From positions 23,588,873 to 23,652,872 of the forward strand of contig CM076651.1 of assembly GCA_038496675.1 (NCBI GenBank): a stretch of 64,000 bases of DNA, written 5' to 3'. A model generated the notes under the pieces. It did not search any database and was not told the DNA's origin. It saw only the letters and a list, made by a program, of their open reading frames with translations. This DNA is from Rachycentron canadum (Eukaryota; Chordata; Actinopteri; Carangiformes; Rachycentridae). Numbering within the stretch: position 1 is the first letter of the stretch; every line of letters starts with the position of its first letter. Both the position numbers and the translations under genes were made by a program. Positions 25,801 to 39,680 of the stretch are shown here, piece after piece.

Positions 25801-27712
25801 CTTTTATTTTGAAATGTAATTGATTTTGAGGTTTCTCCTTCACTCTTATTTCTTCCTGTTTTCTCTTTTCTCTTTCCTCTTTCTTCACACCCGGTGACTA
25901 TTTCACTGGTACACTGGTATATAGTGTTAAAACATATCTTCAGTTTCCCACACAGTGTGTTGTTGGAGAGCGTGCATGTATGTGTGCGCGCTCACAGACA
26001 GTAGTGTGCCTTGTTAAGAGACACACAAAGCCCCCGGCAGGTGCTCCCTCCCTGGCTTTGTCTCTTGTGCTCTCTGCTGTTTATTTGTTCAACTCGTAGA
26101 GAAGTCCCCTCTCTCTACCCCCCCACCCCCCACCCCCCCACACACACTCCCCACACCCTCGGGGAAAACAAAGAGCAGACGCACAAAGACCATCCTTCCT
26201 CTACATCCTGGCAGCAACAAAGCCAAGCTACACGTCAGGAGACGGCCTGGCATGGAATGGCAGGTGTTCCATGGACGGGAAAAGTGAAAGCCAACTTTTC
26301 TCCCCCTTTTCTTTCTTCTCCTCCTGAAGTCAAAGGACAGAGGCCACCAGTGCAAAGTGTAACCATTAACCTGCACTGACAGATCAGGCAAAGAATGTGC
26401 AAGTATGTACACAAACATGCCATGGCGCACATGTTGGCACCTGACTAGATCAGAGGTCAGACTAAAACCTGGATCCATATTCATTCACTCCTTAACTCCA
26501 TAATAAAAGCTTTTAATGGCATGTCTGTGGTACAAACACACGCACCTTCACATACCGTCTGAGACATGTTGTGTATCTGGCTCTATGATATAATGTTGGT
26601 CTTGATGAACAGAATAAGGTGGTTTTGGGCTATTTTGCATTTGCTTTGAACTTTTGACAGGATGTCACCCTGAACTTTTTTTTATCTTACTCTGAAGATT
26701 AAAAATCTGGAATTTGTTTTATTTGCCTTCAATCAGTCGGAACAGATCAGTGTGGGTGATTTTATATGATTTCTATTTCGTTTATTTTCTGTTCCACTTT
26801 AATTTACTTCTAGTTTCATCCAATTCATAATTATATAAAGTCACCATCCACTCAGGGTCTTGCTAATTTTTTCTTTACTTGTTTACGGATGCTTGTGCAG
26901 AGTGATGGATGTGACATTATGCAGCTCTTTTCTTCTGCTGAGGCCAGAAAGTTTCTCTGCTCTAGTTTAAAAGGAAACTCTGGTCCAACAACTTCCATGT
27001 GAGATATGGAGACTTGAAACCTAGAGATATCATGAGTCCACACCTTATTGGACCAAAAGCAGGATCTGGAACCTAAATTGAGACACAGCTCTAGATCTGT
27101 AATGAGGTTAAAAAATCCTAGTCTTCTTATGTCAGCCTCTTGTCTGGAGGGCTTCATTGAGCCCTGGTCATTCATCAACATTTACATTGTTATAGCTATA
27201 TTATAGTAGATTGTTGTCAGGGACACACCATGACCCATCTCTCCAGCGAATTTTCACACGAATATCATGAGGTTCATTAAAAATAAAACGTACATATGTT
27301 TGTACATGTGTGTACATATGTTTCAAAAGGGCAGGTGTAGGACAAACCCCTGCGTCTGATTGGCTGCTCCTCCTCTGAGCAAACACCTGATTAATCATGT
27401 GTTCACTTGACAGTTCGTTGAACATGGGAGTGATAAATGTGGTTTATCTTCACTCAGAGCAACATGGCTCTGGTCAAACTGCAAATGTATGAAATCTTTT
27501 CACTTTAACTTCACCATCAAACATCAGTTTAACTTCTCTAGTATGGTCTGAATATGCTTTGTTACTAATAAACCTTTGGTTAATTAGAGAGTTTGACCCT
27601 TTCTGATTTAACACATGGACCAGAATAATATTTCTGGCATTAGTGCCTTGTCAATATGGACTAATACACCCAGGATCAATACTTTGTCAATATTTGTTTT
27701 TCTGGCTTTGCA

Positions 27713-27714
<2 letters not shown>

Positions 27715-27760
<46 letters not shown>
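27715..27760 (+). repeat. (TG)23 microsatellite
   Basis: Uninterrupted TG. An opposite-orientation CA array follows at 27891. Confidence 0.97.
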
Positions 27761-27764
<4 letters not shown>

Positions 27765-27888
27765 GAGAGAGAAGGCTGCCTGCCAGCTGTGCAATCTGTT
27801 CAGTAATCTCAGGTCTGGTCTGTACACACACTCCACAATCTGCTCTGGTAAAACTGTCCCTAGCGCTCACACACACCCACCCATACAT

Positions 27889-27890
<2 letters not shown>

Positions 27891-27981
<91 letters not shown>
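27891..27981 (+). repeat. (CA)31(TC)n compound microsatellite
   Basis: CA runs to 27952 and switches to TC through 27981. Confidence 0.97.
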
Positions 27982-27984
<3 letters not shown>

Positions 27985-28665
27985 ATTGAACTTTCATCCT
28001 AAATGCAACTTGAAGTGCCAAAATGAACTTTTTTAAGGAAAAGTAAAATTGGAGCAGTTAAACTTTATTTTCCAGAAATGTGAAGGTAAAATCTGTTGTG
28101 CAGACTCTTCAGGTAGAAGGTGAACATGTGAATGCACATGTTTCAGTGCATCTGTGCAGCCTGAAATCCACTGAATGTTATTTATCTCCAGCCTCTGCTT
28201 GTGAGTGCTGTCTCTCTCAAAGTATTCCACGAGAATATTAAAATCACTGCTCGCCACGCACTGCTACTTCCCAGCAGCTAACCCACTCTCTTCCTGATTC
28301 ACAATAACCCTTATCAGCCCAATTTCCCTTCTCTCTTCCCTCGCCCATTTTAACATGACGCCCTGTTTGTTGTTTAAATGGAAGGGAGAGAAAATTGGCC
28401 ACTTTTGCCGTTCAGAAACTCCCGCAGCTGTCGGTAATCGCTGCGTGTGTGTGTGTGCGTGCCCTGGTAATGTGCAGTTGCCACAGTAGGGGTGCGTGGG
28501 GCGGGGGCGTGGAGAGAGGGGTCATGGCGTGCGGCGGAGAAAGCACTATTAGGAGAAAATGATAGGCCTGTCCCTGAAACTCCATTACACACCAAACACT
28601 TAAAAGACTGGACCAGCTTCATTACAGGGCAACATGAATCATGCAGCACTCGCACAAGCAACTGG

Positions 28666-28666
28666 C

Positions 28667-28703
<37 letters not shown>

Positions 28704-28708
28704 CCTCT
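28666..28708 (+). repeat. (TC)n microsatellite
   Basis: TC with small interruptions. A purine-rich (GGA/GAGA) stretch follows at 28750-28950. Confidence 0.93.
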
Positions 28709-30148
28709 GAATCCCACTCTCTCCCCAAGCTCAGCCTTCTGTTTAAACTGGAGGATTGCCAGGATGGAGGGATGGAGAGGGATGGAGAGAGGGAGGGAGC
28801 AGAAGAGGCTTCAGCGTTGCCTATGGCCAGGCCTGTACACCTCAGGTCTGACAAACAGAAGAGGAAATGAGAAGAAGGAGAGAGGTAAAACAGAGAGGAG
28901 GGGCAGGAGAGGAGACAAGAGGAGGAGAGAAGATGGGAGGAAATAAAAGAAGAGTGACTTGCCGGGGCATGCTGTAGTCTGTGATCGAAAAAAGGATAGA
29001 AGTGTGACTTCAAGTGATCTGTGATGTGTGTGTGTGTGTGTGTGTCCTCACACTTGCCTGAGCCTCTGTCTTTGTGTGCCTGTGTGACTATACACACTTG
29101 TGTGATGACAGCTTGTTAGCATTTATGTACATTGGTAATGGGCATTTGTGAAGTGGAAGTGTGTGTCTGTGAAGTGTGCATGTGTCCCTGTGTGCGTAGG
29201 CATAGTAAGCATGTCTTTTTATTTGCGTGTATGTGTGTGTGAAACAACCATTTGTTTTTTTGTTCCCTCTCTCTCTCACTGTATGTGTATGTGTGTGTGT
29301 GCACGCGCTCCTGAGCGTGTCGCAGCATGCTGCCAGAGGGCCAAGGCAGCGAGCCAGACCCAGGGCACAGCATGACACTGCGTCCCGATCTGTGTTGTGA
29401 CTGCCTCAATTACCCATCAGCCCGACAGAGGCAGGGACAGTATGTATCTGCACACGGATGATTCCTGATTTGTGTCTTTTATCTCCTGCAAACCAATGTT
29501 GTCCGACTCTCTGCTCATTTTTCTGAGTGTGTACTCGTGTTCTCATTTCACAGACACTTAAATCCAGAGCTACGTATCATCATGGCATCAATAAACCTTG
29601 TATCTCCAGCTCTCTTCTTCTCATATTTCCCATTATACTGAAGAAACATATCAGAGATTCAGTTCATTCATTAAAACTTCTACACGCACAGGAGTATGTG
29701 TGTGAATGTTACAGCAAAAACAAAACTTTCTGCACTCATGGTTAGATAGTCTCACTGTTTAATACCAGGCAACAAATGTGTTGCAGCTACAATAGTTAGC
29801 TAGCATCTGTGCACAACACAGAGCTCAGGATTTGGAGCTGTGGCACTGTCACTGTTTACTTCAACAACAACATACAAATAAATTGTAATTATAACACACT
29901 ATTAATTAATCAACCAACCAATCAAACTGCCTTTGTGCTTCACACACAGATACAGTACAATACATTTTTAAAGCTATAATAACATTGACCAAGAGAAAAG
30001 CATCCATATAGGAATATTGATAATGAAATAACTTAAAAATAGAACAAAATACAAAATGAGTAATGACTAAAACTCAAACTAAAACTAAAAAAAATAAAAG
30101 CTAAGTTTAAGATGTAGGTTCAGAGTTTATAGTGTAAGATTTCAACAA

Positions 30149-30303
30149 TGGGACGCCCTGGTGACTGGACTGGTAGATCTCGTACCAAGACTCAGTCCTA
30201 ACCACAGCAGCCTGGATTCGAGTCTGACCCACCACCCTTAGCTTCAAGTCGTACCCCTTTCTCACTCCAACTTTCCTGTCTATCTCTCATTGCCATCATT
30301 CTA
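30149..30303 (+). mobile_element. tRNA-derived SINE fragment
   Basis: gggacgccctggtgactgga (box A-like) is followed about 50 bases later by ggattcgagtc (box B-like, compare GGTTCGAATCC). A tail reading ccctttctcactccaacttt then cctgtctatctctcattgcc follows, like the teleost SINE tail 'ccccctctctct...cctttcctgtctctctcc'. It is diverged, the tRNA part does not fold as a functional tRNA, and no acceptor stem is intact. Confidence 0.65.
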
Positions 30304-33300
30304 TGTTTTAAAAAATGTATATTTTCAGTTTCTCTGTTGCAGTGGCTCAACACATAATGTCTGGCAGCAGCGTCACTGAGGAAGCAGTTAAAAGAGAAGA
30401 AGAGCAGGACCTAGTTCATAAATCAAAAGCAAGCAGACATACTTCCTTATATATACTAATAAAAGAGGTTGAAAATGAAAGCTAAAGCAAACAGGTAACA
30501 GGTGTAAAGACTTAAAGACAGGTGTAATGTGTCATTGTTAGCATCTTGCCTGCTGCACAGAGGCTGTCTCATTCTGTATGTTCGTAATAGATATCTGCAG
30601 ATGTCTTAGAGCAGAGACATCCAACAGTAGATGTGTGTAAAATTTCACTCATGAGAAAGTGTGTCAATACAGGATTTGATAGGTGTTATTAATCAGCTCC
30701 AGGGGATCATGAAAACACCTGGCTGCTCTTTTCCTTCTCAATATTACGAGCGTAACAATGCAATTACTTTTCCATCTGAAGTCATCAGTCTGCGCCTCTG
30801 TCAGCCGCCGCCGAGTCACGCACTGAAATACATCAGCTCAACTCATCAGTAAAATACTGATCATAGAGCCTGATGAAACTTTGCACTTTTCATAAGCAAG
30901 TGCAAAAAGCTCTGTGTTTCTTTCCCATCATTAGTTACTTTGTCAACATCTGTCCAACACCTTGTAACTTTGAGCAGCTCTTTTGAGGCTAATGGCTAGT
31001 TCTGTGCTCTGAGCTGATGGGGGCATTCATTCTAAAGATATTCAATATTTTCTAGCAATTACATCTGTGATTCATGCAATTTTATTTTGATATTTATGTA
31101 ACTCATTGATGTCATTCTAAGCTCTCAGTCACTGTTGTTTGTATCTGTACCAGGAAAAGGAAACATGCTGACCATTAGCTACTTCAATACAAAATTACAA
31201 AGTATTTATTTTCTGTTAAATCTGTTGCTTTGTTTCAGCCTCATGCCAATATCATTTGGTTCCTTTATGTCCACCAAATTCACAAAGTGGCGCTGCACAG
31301 AGCAGTGTTTCCTCCTTTGTGCTCAAATGCAGCTGTGATGTTGGGATTAGACAGTGGCAGGAAATTGATCTACACATTGAAACACAAGATAAAGTAACTA
31401 AGAATGACTACGTCAAGTATAAACTACCAGTACTGAATTCTCCAGCTTTAATGTCTGCTGTCTCATGATTTCTATATGAAATAGCTGTATTTCAATGTAG
31501 TGATGTTTGTTACCTGACTTTCAGGTCATTTCACCATTTGAAAATGGTTGCATATCAGATTTCATTCATTCATTTTCCAGACCCTGGTCTATTACCCACT
31601 TTCTTCTATCTTTTCACAATAGACACAAGTAAACCAGCTGATTAAAGCTGAGAACCAACAAAAGCACGAGGAAAGGAGAAGGTAAATCATTGGTTTGTCA
31701 TGAAGGTTTATTAGACTTTGTAGGTTTGACTCACTCTCTACTTTGATGCAGTTCAAAATACAAGTGGGTGGTGGATTTAGATATTCTTCATCCTTGGAAT
31801 GAGTAGGGTCTTTTATATATGAGGTTTTGTTGTGCTGTGGGTGTGAGTAGGACTCACATCAGCAGCTCTTAACATTTCTCTGTCAACTTCTGACTGTAAG
31901 TGATGGGATCCTTCATAAATTCACCACTTTCTTCAGGATATAGCAGTTTACTTTGGTGACCAATTTTTTGTTTCTGTTGTTTTGAAACGAAATTTAAATT
32001 TCTCCTGTTCTCCTGTTTCTCAAATATGAGAATTTTCTGATGGTAAACTAAATAAATTAGGATGCTCGAACACTTGGTAAGAGAGATCAGATGATGTGGC
32101 CTAGGGGCTGTGGGGCTCTCGGACATTTATAATGGACATTTTTCACAATTTTGTCATATCTAAGAACCAAATCCAGTATTAGGAAATAAACAGCTGATTA
32201 ACTGATTAGGAAATTCATTACAAGTTGTTGACCTAGTTTTATTCTTATCTGGGGGTTTCGAGATGGTGGGTGGAGGCTATTTGTGTGGTTGACTCACTGG
32301 TGGGTCACTGTTCTTTCCCTGGGGTTGCTCTGAAAGGGCTGCAGGGGTTTATATGTTGGTCCAGTTTGTTCTTTTATGTGAATCTTCAGTTTAAAAGGTG
32401 TACACTTAATAGTTTGTGGTGGTGTGTAAAACCCCATTCGACCTTCAGTGTCTCCCTCTTGGTGTGTCCAAAACTATTTAAACCCAAACTCTTGGTGGCT
32501 AATGAGTCTTCTTCCCTACTATAATATAACTATAACATTTGTGTTTTGACATTTAGTCATCAATTGCACAAACTTCATCATTCAGCTGTTATTCCTCTTG
32601 TTAGCGTGGCTCCTCACAAATCCAATTCATGAGGCTGGAAGACTGGCATATGAAGTTTTTATTGGTTTAATTCTGCCTAACATGTTCCATAGCAAGTCTT
32701 CAAACGCTCATCCAAACAGTCCTGAGCTTCTCTCAGTCAAATGAGAAATGTTGGTGTAGTGAAGAGCTTTTTGTTCCATATTGTTGGCAGATTTTTTGTC
32801 ACTTTGTTTTGTATTACCAAACATGTGCAGTGTGTATTAGGGGTCCCAGTAGTGAATGCTGTTGTTGTTGTTATTCTTGTTATTTCTTATTCTTCTCTGC
32901 TAAAAGTGTTTGTGCACCAGAAGAGTAAAATGCACCAAAATGTGAGGGTTGTTTTCAAAGTCCACCCACTACCCTACACAAAAAAATGACAGGTGGCAGT
33001 ATAATAACAAAGTTTAGTCAAAATTTTTTCACCAGTCTAATCTGTTTTGCACACGATTTCCTTTTTTGCTCAGTGTTGGACTCAAAGTGACCAAAATATT
33101 TGATCACATGCCATAAAACTGATAGAATCGTTTGTGTGTTTTTTTCAGGTCATTCACACCAACATTGACAGTTTGAAGTGTTTTAAAGTTAAACAGATGC
33201 ATTTTGCACATGTGATATCAGATCCTCAACTTGGCGTACATGCAGCACATGGTAGGGCTGTGGTCATTTGGGGCTTTATTGTTTGGCTTGTCCACAGTGT

Positions 33301-35190
33301 GGCTTTAGAGTCATGAGGGCTCTGGAGGATTTATGTTTTTTCACCCCTCTCCATCACTTCTCATTCCATTTTACCTCTTTCCCTCTCATCACCATGGACA
33401 TTTGAGGCGCTGCCATTATGACAAGATGGTTTGACACTGAAGCGCTTGCTGCATGCCACACAGTCACTCAGAGAACAACTGAGGCCACACATGCAGTCTT
33501 TCACCAGAGTGGGATGAACTCCATTTTTGAGATACTTGGGAGGCGGCAGATGCAGCAACATGTGAGATTATTAACATTTTTTTTATCTCACCATGGAGCT
33601 GTACTATCTCAATGAAGGATTTAATGTTTTATTAATCTGCCTGAAACGCAACCATGTGTATGTTTTCTGTGCTGTATTATCAATGTCAAGAGATGAGCTA
33701 TGTGAGCGAGTAAAACAAGTGCACCGCTGTGCGAGGCTGCAGGAACAGATAAAAGGTGACAGCATCAGGGAGCCATCTTGAGTTGGGTTAGTTGGTTACT
33801 ATGGATACCATACATATGTGCTCCAGCTCTTGACACACACACTCCTTCAGAGCCCGACCTTTTTCAGTCCCTCCTTCACTGTCATAACATCACTCACACC
33901 CGGCCCATTCTGAGCCACCTTCCCACCAACATAATAACATTTGCATACAGATGTCTCACTTGTGCTGATAATGCATGCGACGTGTGTGTGTGTATAGAGT
34001 GCGACTGTAATCAACTGACATCAGAGTTCAGGTTAGGGCTTGAAGGCGAAGCAGCATGTGCAAACTTGTGAAAAAAAAAGTCCTCATTATAATCATTATC
34101 ACCATCATTATCACCAAGTACCCCAACTTCTTTGGCCTGAAAAACATAACACACACACAGACACACACATGCAGTAATGCAGGCTCTGAAAAGTGAGATG
34201 TGGGAGGAAGAAAAAAATGGGTGATGGGTGAATTGGGGGAAAAAAAAAAACTTCTTCTAGTTTCCTTCAACAACTGTGCCTGGCAGACAGAAGCAAAAAG
34301 GGGATTGAGTTGAACTCGTCAGGCCCCGTTCCAAATCTGTGGCCCTGCCTCCACCCTCCCTCTTTCACTTCTTCTTCTCCTTCTTGTAGCGTTTTCTTCT
34401 CTTGCCTCATGAAACAAGCCACCTACACTTTAGGACATCTGCTAAGCTGATTTTCTGGAGCTTAGCAGCACCACAGTGGTATCAAAGAGATTAGGTGAAA
34501 CAACATCCAACTCTGGCTTTGTGCTGTGTTTCAATAATGCAGCGCCGTGCGACCGCGTACATGTGCTTGTGCCTGTTCAGCCTCCAGTGCGCCCTTGCCT
34601 GCTTCGTGCAAGCTTTGCTGTGCATGTGCGTGGGTGTGTGTATTATGCCCCGTGTTACAGTGCCATAAGTCACAGAGCTGGTGTAATACAGTTGGATCTG
34701 GAGTGTGAGCGCTTCTTTGCGTACAAGGATTGAGAAGCGTAACCGGAGAGCTGCTTCAGAGGATCTCTCAGTCTTTGTTTTCGAGCCAAGCCCATTATCA
34801 CTGGAGAAAAATCATTTCCAGAAAATAAACTGTCGCTTGGCACTGCTGGAAATCCACTAAATGTTGGAGTTATTTTTGCCATGTGATGCCTAACAATCAT
34901 ATATTTGCACTTAATGTGTATTTATTCTTCTCACTTACTGCCTGTGCTTTTTTTTTTCTCTGCAGAGCACATGTGTTAATTTGTTTTTCTTCTGCCATAC
35001 ATTTGGTAATGAAAGGGTGCTTTATGAAGCGAAGTGACTATATCTTACTGCATTATGCATGCATGATGGCTAACGCTTAGTAACTATCCACACACGTAAT
35101 TAAGTAGTGAAATGTAATAATGTCATTTATCCCTCTGGGTTTAGGGTTTGAATAATTGCTGCAGAGTCAGCCTACTGTGCATTATATTTG

Positions 35191-35193
<3 letters not shown>

Positions 35194-35254
<61 letters not shown>

Positions 35255-35299
35255 TGTGCCTGTGTGTGACCACGGCTGCATGCTTGCTTTTTCTTCCCA

Positions 35300-35355
<56 letters not shown>
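35194..35355 (+). repeat. Two (TG)n arrays in the same orientation
   Basis: TG at 35194-35252 and 35303-35355 are separated by about 50 bases of unique sequence. Confidence 0.97.
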
Positions 35356-35357
<2 letters not shown>

Positions 35358-35599
35358 GTGTGTGTGTGTGAGAGAGAATGAGAGATCAAGAGAGGGAGTT
35401 CTCATTCAGTTTCTTTCTTTCTCTCCAACAGCTTTCACTTTTTTGTGCTCACTAACTAGAGAAAAAAGAGTGGAGAGAGAAGAGAGGAGAGGAGAGGGAG
35501 GCTGGATGGGGGACAGGGAGTGGGAGGGGGAGTGGGGGGGGTGGTTGAAGGAAGAAAAGAGAGCAAGCCAAAGAGCGTCGGGCGCTGTGTCAGTCTGAT

Positions 35600-35840
35600 A
35601 TTTTCCATAGTGACAGCTGGGCCCAGAAGCTCAGACCCTTTTCTTCTGGCACACAAAGCCCATTAAGTATGCCACTCGCTCAATGGCCCCCGCAGCCTCC
35701 AAATTGCTCCAAGCTCCTCCCTAAAGTGTGGCAGCCTTTGTCATTGTAATCAGGCCTTGTTTGTGAAGTGCTGCCTGTATTTACCGCTGCTCAGGGCACA
35801 TATTTGCCCAGCCTGCTGCTGCCGGGTGAGTGCAGGAGGG
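35600..35840 (+). promoter_or_regulatory. Candidate distal enhancer
   Basis: A non-repetitive island between purine-rich tracts carries a MEIS-like TGACAG near 35610, SOX-like CATTGT at 35742-35747 and FOX-like TGTATTTAC at 35776-35784. No conservation data were available. Confidence 0.28.
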
Positions 35841-36654
35841 AGAGAGGGGAGAAAGAAGTGCTAAGAGAGACAGAAAAATGGTGGAGATTGGGAGCTGGGA
35901 AAAAAAAAGAGGTGAGAATAGATACAGGCATAAGCAGGGGAGGGAATGGTGGAACGATTGGGGAGGGTCAACTGTGGAGGGGAGATACAGGACAGAGAAA
36001 AGTGAAGAAATCAGCTGAAAGGAGGCCTCAAAGAATTTGACTCTGTGACTTTAGAGGGTGATGGGAGGCCAGGCAGTCGACCGCAGCGGGGGGGACAGAC
36101 TGTGGGACACAGGGGAGTGTGTGAGCACTGTGATGCTTGTCTGGACTACAGGGGTGTGATGGAGAGGGCTTATTTACAGCTTTCTTGGATGTTGGCTTGA
36201 GGCGTTGTTGTGCACATAAAGAGATTAAAGTTAGAGAGAAAGACGAGAAAGTCCAGATTCATCTGATTGATGGGCAAAGTGATGGAGAGGTACACTGAAC
36301 AGACAGAGGAGCAGACAGTGCAGAGGAGTGAAGCGATGTGATGCCTTTTGGCAGAGCTGACCCCATTCCACGTGCCCCCCCACCCCCCATGGAGAGGCCC
36401 AAGCTGTGGAGCAGGTTGGGTAAGTGGGGGGGGGTTTCTCTGGAGATGACGGTCATCCAAAGTGGCATCCAGACCAAACTTTGTCTGTCTCTTGGCCTTT
36501 TCCTTTCCTTGCACACGCCTGTTAAAAATTCATAACTCCCATGAAAGAGAAGGGAAGGAGAAGTGTAACATCTGAGTAATGGAAAGCCAGAGGCCGTCTC
36601 TGTCTGCATCATGTTAAAAGGCGGCTGCACATTGTTATACACCACCACAGTTGA

Positions 36655-36790
36655 TTATGTTAAAGGAGAAGGTCACAAGTTTTCAAGTCTGTCTTTAAAG
36701 CTGCCCATACAGAGTGTACAATGGCAAAGGTTTTTGCTTCATGCTCATAATGGATGATAAGACATAACCTCCAAACCTGCTTTCGCTGTA
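36655..36790 (+). repeat. Teleost interspersed repeat, 5' part
   Basis: ttaaaggagaaggtcacaag followed by ttttcaagtctgtctttaaa and gctgcccatacagag resembles the start of the same fish repeat family as the copy at 25545-25800 (ttaaaggagaaggtcac...ttcaagtctgtctt...tgcccatatgaaca). It is diverged, and the boundaries are approximate. Confidence 0.45.
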
Positions 36791-38306
36791 AATAAATCTG
36801 GATTCAAAAACCCATTGCAAAGTTTAAGTTGCCCCTCTAGCAGAAACACTGCTGGAATAACATCAATAGGGAAATTTATACCAAAAAGACAGAGATTTTG
36901 GAGGCAGCGTAGATATTATTATTCAATTAAAAGAGCTAAATTTTGCTTTTGCTACAATGGCTAACGTTAGTGTTAACAGCTGCCATCTAGTATTTTAAGT
37001 TCAGCATTAACCATTAGTCCTGTCCCCAATGGTGGAGATCAAACCTCTTGTTTTTCTTCTTTTTCTATCACCTCTTTTCTTCTACTGATGTTAGCATGCT
37101 AACCAGCTAGCCCCGGCCCGCATCAGCCTGTCTGGACTGAGTCACTGTCAGAGTCTCAGTCAGAGTCTGTCATAAAGAAGCAGCATTGCAAATGTTAGCT
37201 ATATAGCAGAATAGCAAAGCTTACAAATAACTCCTTCAATTTCATTTAATAGATCATTTGTAACTATTTTTGATCATCCATTAATCTCTTAAGCTTCCTA
37301 TTTCATTTTTGGTTGAGTGAAAAAAGACATTTGCAGACACCACCTTGAACTGTACAACATTTTGTCTCCATATTTAGACAAATAATAATTAAATCAGCAG
37401 ACTGATCACTAATAAATAGCAGTTAGTTATTCTCGGTTATTCTCCCATTGATAACTTGTTTGACTCTGCTGTAGCTTCACATCAACTTCAGTTAAACTCT
37501 GTGTTTTTGCACAGAACAGGGACGTGATTAGATTACACTCATGTTAGTGAGGGATCTTTGGATGTCCAGGACAAAGGTGTACTGATCACAGCGTCCTGTT
37601 TCAATAGTCGAGTGTTGCTTGACTGACTTGAAAAAGTGCAAACCTTTTCTTTAACAGACATGTTGGATGGATGTTAAAATGAATTACAAAGATTATTCTC
37701 TCTGTGCCCTGGTGGCTGAAGCACTTAGCTGTGTCTAATGGGAGCTGACAGATATGAGTATGATCATGCTGCATGGATGTTAGAGAGAAAGAGAGAGCAA
37801 GGTTGGGGGTGTGAAAGCGAGAGAGTTGGGGGAGGAGGAAGGGAGGGCAATAAAGCCAATAGCATTATGAACCTGATTGTTATCATGAGACCAGAAGCAG
37901 GACTCTGATGTCCATCTGTGCAGGAGCCCAGGACGTGTGTGTATACGTGAGTGTGTGTCTGTTGAATACTGAGCTAAGTTGAAAAAAGAGAAAAAATAGT
38001 CCCTCTTCCTTTTTTCACACAAACTATACAGAACTTCCTCTTTCTATGTTACTTCAGACAAAATCTGAAAAATGTATTAAAGGCAGAAATGTTTCCCCTC
38101 AAGTGGTGCAATGACCCTTTTGTCTCTGCAGCAGCACAGTCGAAAGTTGTTACTGTCTGAGAAGCTGAATAATGATAATGAAAGCGTAGGAGGGAACATT
38201 TAAGAGGACTTTTGAGTAACGATGATGATGAAGATGGAGTGAAATTTCCATTAATTAGCTCACACGGGTCATTTTCTCAACAAGGTTCTGTTTCCTGCTC
38301 TTCTGT

Positions 38307-38368
38307 ATGTGTGTGTGTGTGTGTGCGTGTGTGTGTGTGTGTGAGAGAGAGAGAGCGAGAGAGCGAGA
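38307..38368 (+). repeat. (TG)n followed by GA-rich run
   Basis: TG to 38342 then gagagagagagcgagagagc. Confidence 0.93.
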
Positions 38369-38879
38369 CAGAACCAGAGAGAGTGTGTATGCATATTTGT
38401 TTAAACTTTATTGTCACCACCATCTCCAGGACAGCTGGAGGCTATGTCAGAGTTCAGCTGCTTGTTATACAGAACAGAGAATAAGACAGGAGGGGGGTTG
38501 TGGGTGTGAGTGTGTGTATTTGTGTGTGTGCATTCATTTCTGTCCGTTTGCATATGCCTGTGAATGTGCAGTACGTATGTGAGTGTGTGTTTGGTCCTAT
38601 CTGGGCAGGGGAACAGAAGGGTGGGGGGTGAACAGTGAAGTTAATAGGCTAATGAGAGCACCGTGCTCAAGAAGAATACAAGAGGCTGTCTGGCATCCTC
38701 AGATAAAAGAAAAAAACTTTCAGTGGATCATCAGTGGAGACCCAGCAGTCCTCCTCAACAACGACACCGTCTTTGTCCATGTACCAAGAGCCAATTTAAT
38801 AAGCAGTGAATTCATTACATATGTATGTTTCCCCTACAGTGAGTTATTTAGTTATTTAGGTTCACACTAATGCAGAATT

Positions 38880-39680
38880 TTAGTTTAGTTTAGTTTAGTA
38901 GCAACAAGATACTAGATAGATAGATAGATAGATAGAGAGATAGATAGTAAACTAAACTAAACAGTGTATATGATTAGTTTCAGTTTTCAGTTTAGTTTAG
39001 TTTAACTTTGTTTAGTTGAGTAGCAACAATATGGATTTATAATAGTGGGTCACTTTAAACTGAATTAATACTGAAAGTAAGTTTCAGTATTAGAAATATG
39101 GGCTTATAATAGCATAATTTATGCATATGTTTGGTTGTTTGATTCAGTTTAGTAGCAACAGTATGGACTAAGTATGGACATGGTTGTGGCATTTCAGGCT
39201 TGTAAAATGGATTGAGTGATTTTGCTTGACTTCTTTCACTTAAATTTATGAACTCACAATTATTAAAACATCTAAAGGGGAATAAATTCAGTTTAGATTG
39301 TGTGTTTAGTATTCAATGGCAACATTTTGAGTTTGTTGGTTTGTGACAGTTCAGGATTATAAAAGTGGATTAAACTAACTGTGTTTTGTTTTTTAATGTT
39401 TTATTTTTGAATTTTAGTTAAGTTGAGTTTATTTTAGCATACAAGTACTCAGCTACTCATAAAGGATTGCTTCAGTTGAGTTCAGATGCTTTTAGTTTAG
39501 TTGGTCTTAGTAACAATAGCTTAGACTTGTAATGGGTCAGTGGGTCAACTGAGATTAATTTTGTATAGTTTTAGTGGTAACTCAGTCAAGCAGTAAAAAG
39601 TGTTTCAGTTTAGAGTTTCGTTTGGTTTCAGTTCAGTTTTAGGTAATGTTATTTAGTTTAGTTTAACAGCCTGCCAACTG
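38880..39680 (+). repeat. Degenerate AGTTTAG-rich tandem repeat
   Basis: Dense tttagtttag runs alternate with a recurring phrase like agtagcaacaatatggattt-ataatagtgggtc, seen near 38899, 39018, 39150, 39315 and 39505 at spacings of about 120-190 bases. A (GATA)n run at 38913-38947 is bracketed by tttagtttag and the inverse ctaaactaaac. It looks like a decayed minisatellite or satellite. Confidence 0.6.

Noticed and set aside
26089..26484. 131-residue minus-strand open frame
   Set aside because: It includes translated poly(C) and CA runs (Gly/Val-rich) and has no recognisable domain.
30149..30225. Functional tRNA gene
   Set aside because: Only box A- and box B-like sequences remain; no acceptor stem or anticodon arm is intact, and the tail is SINE-like.
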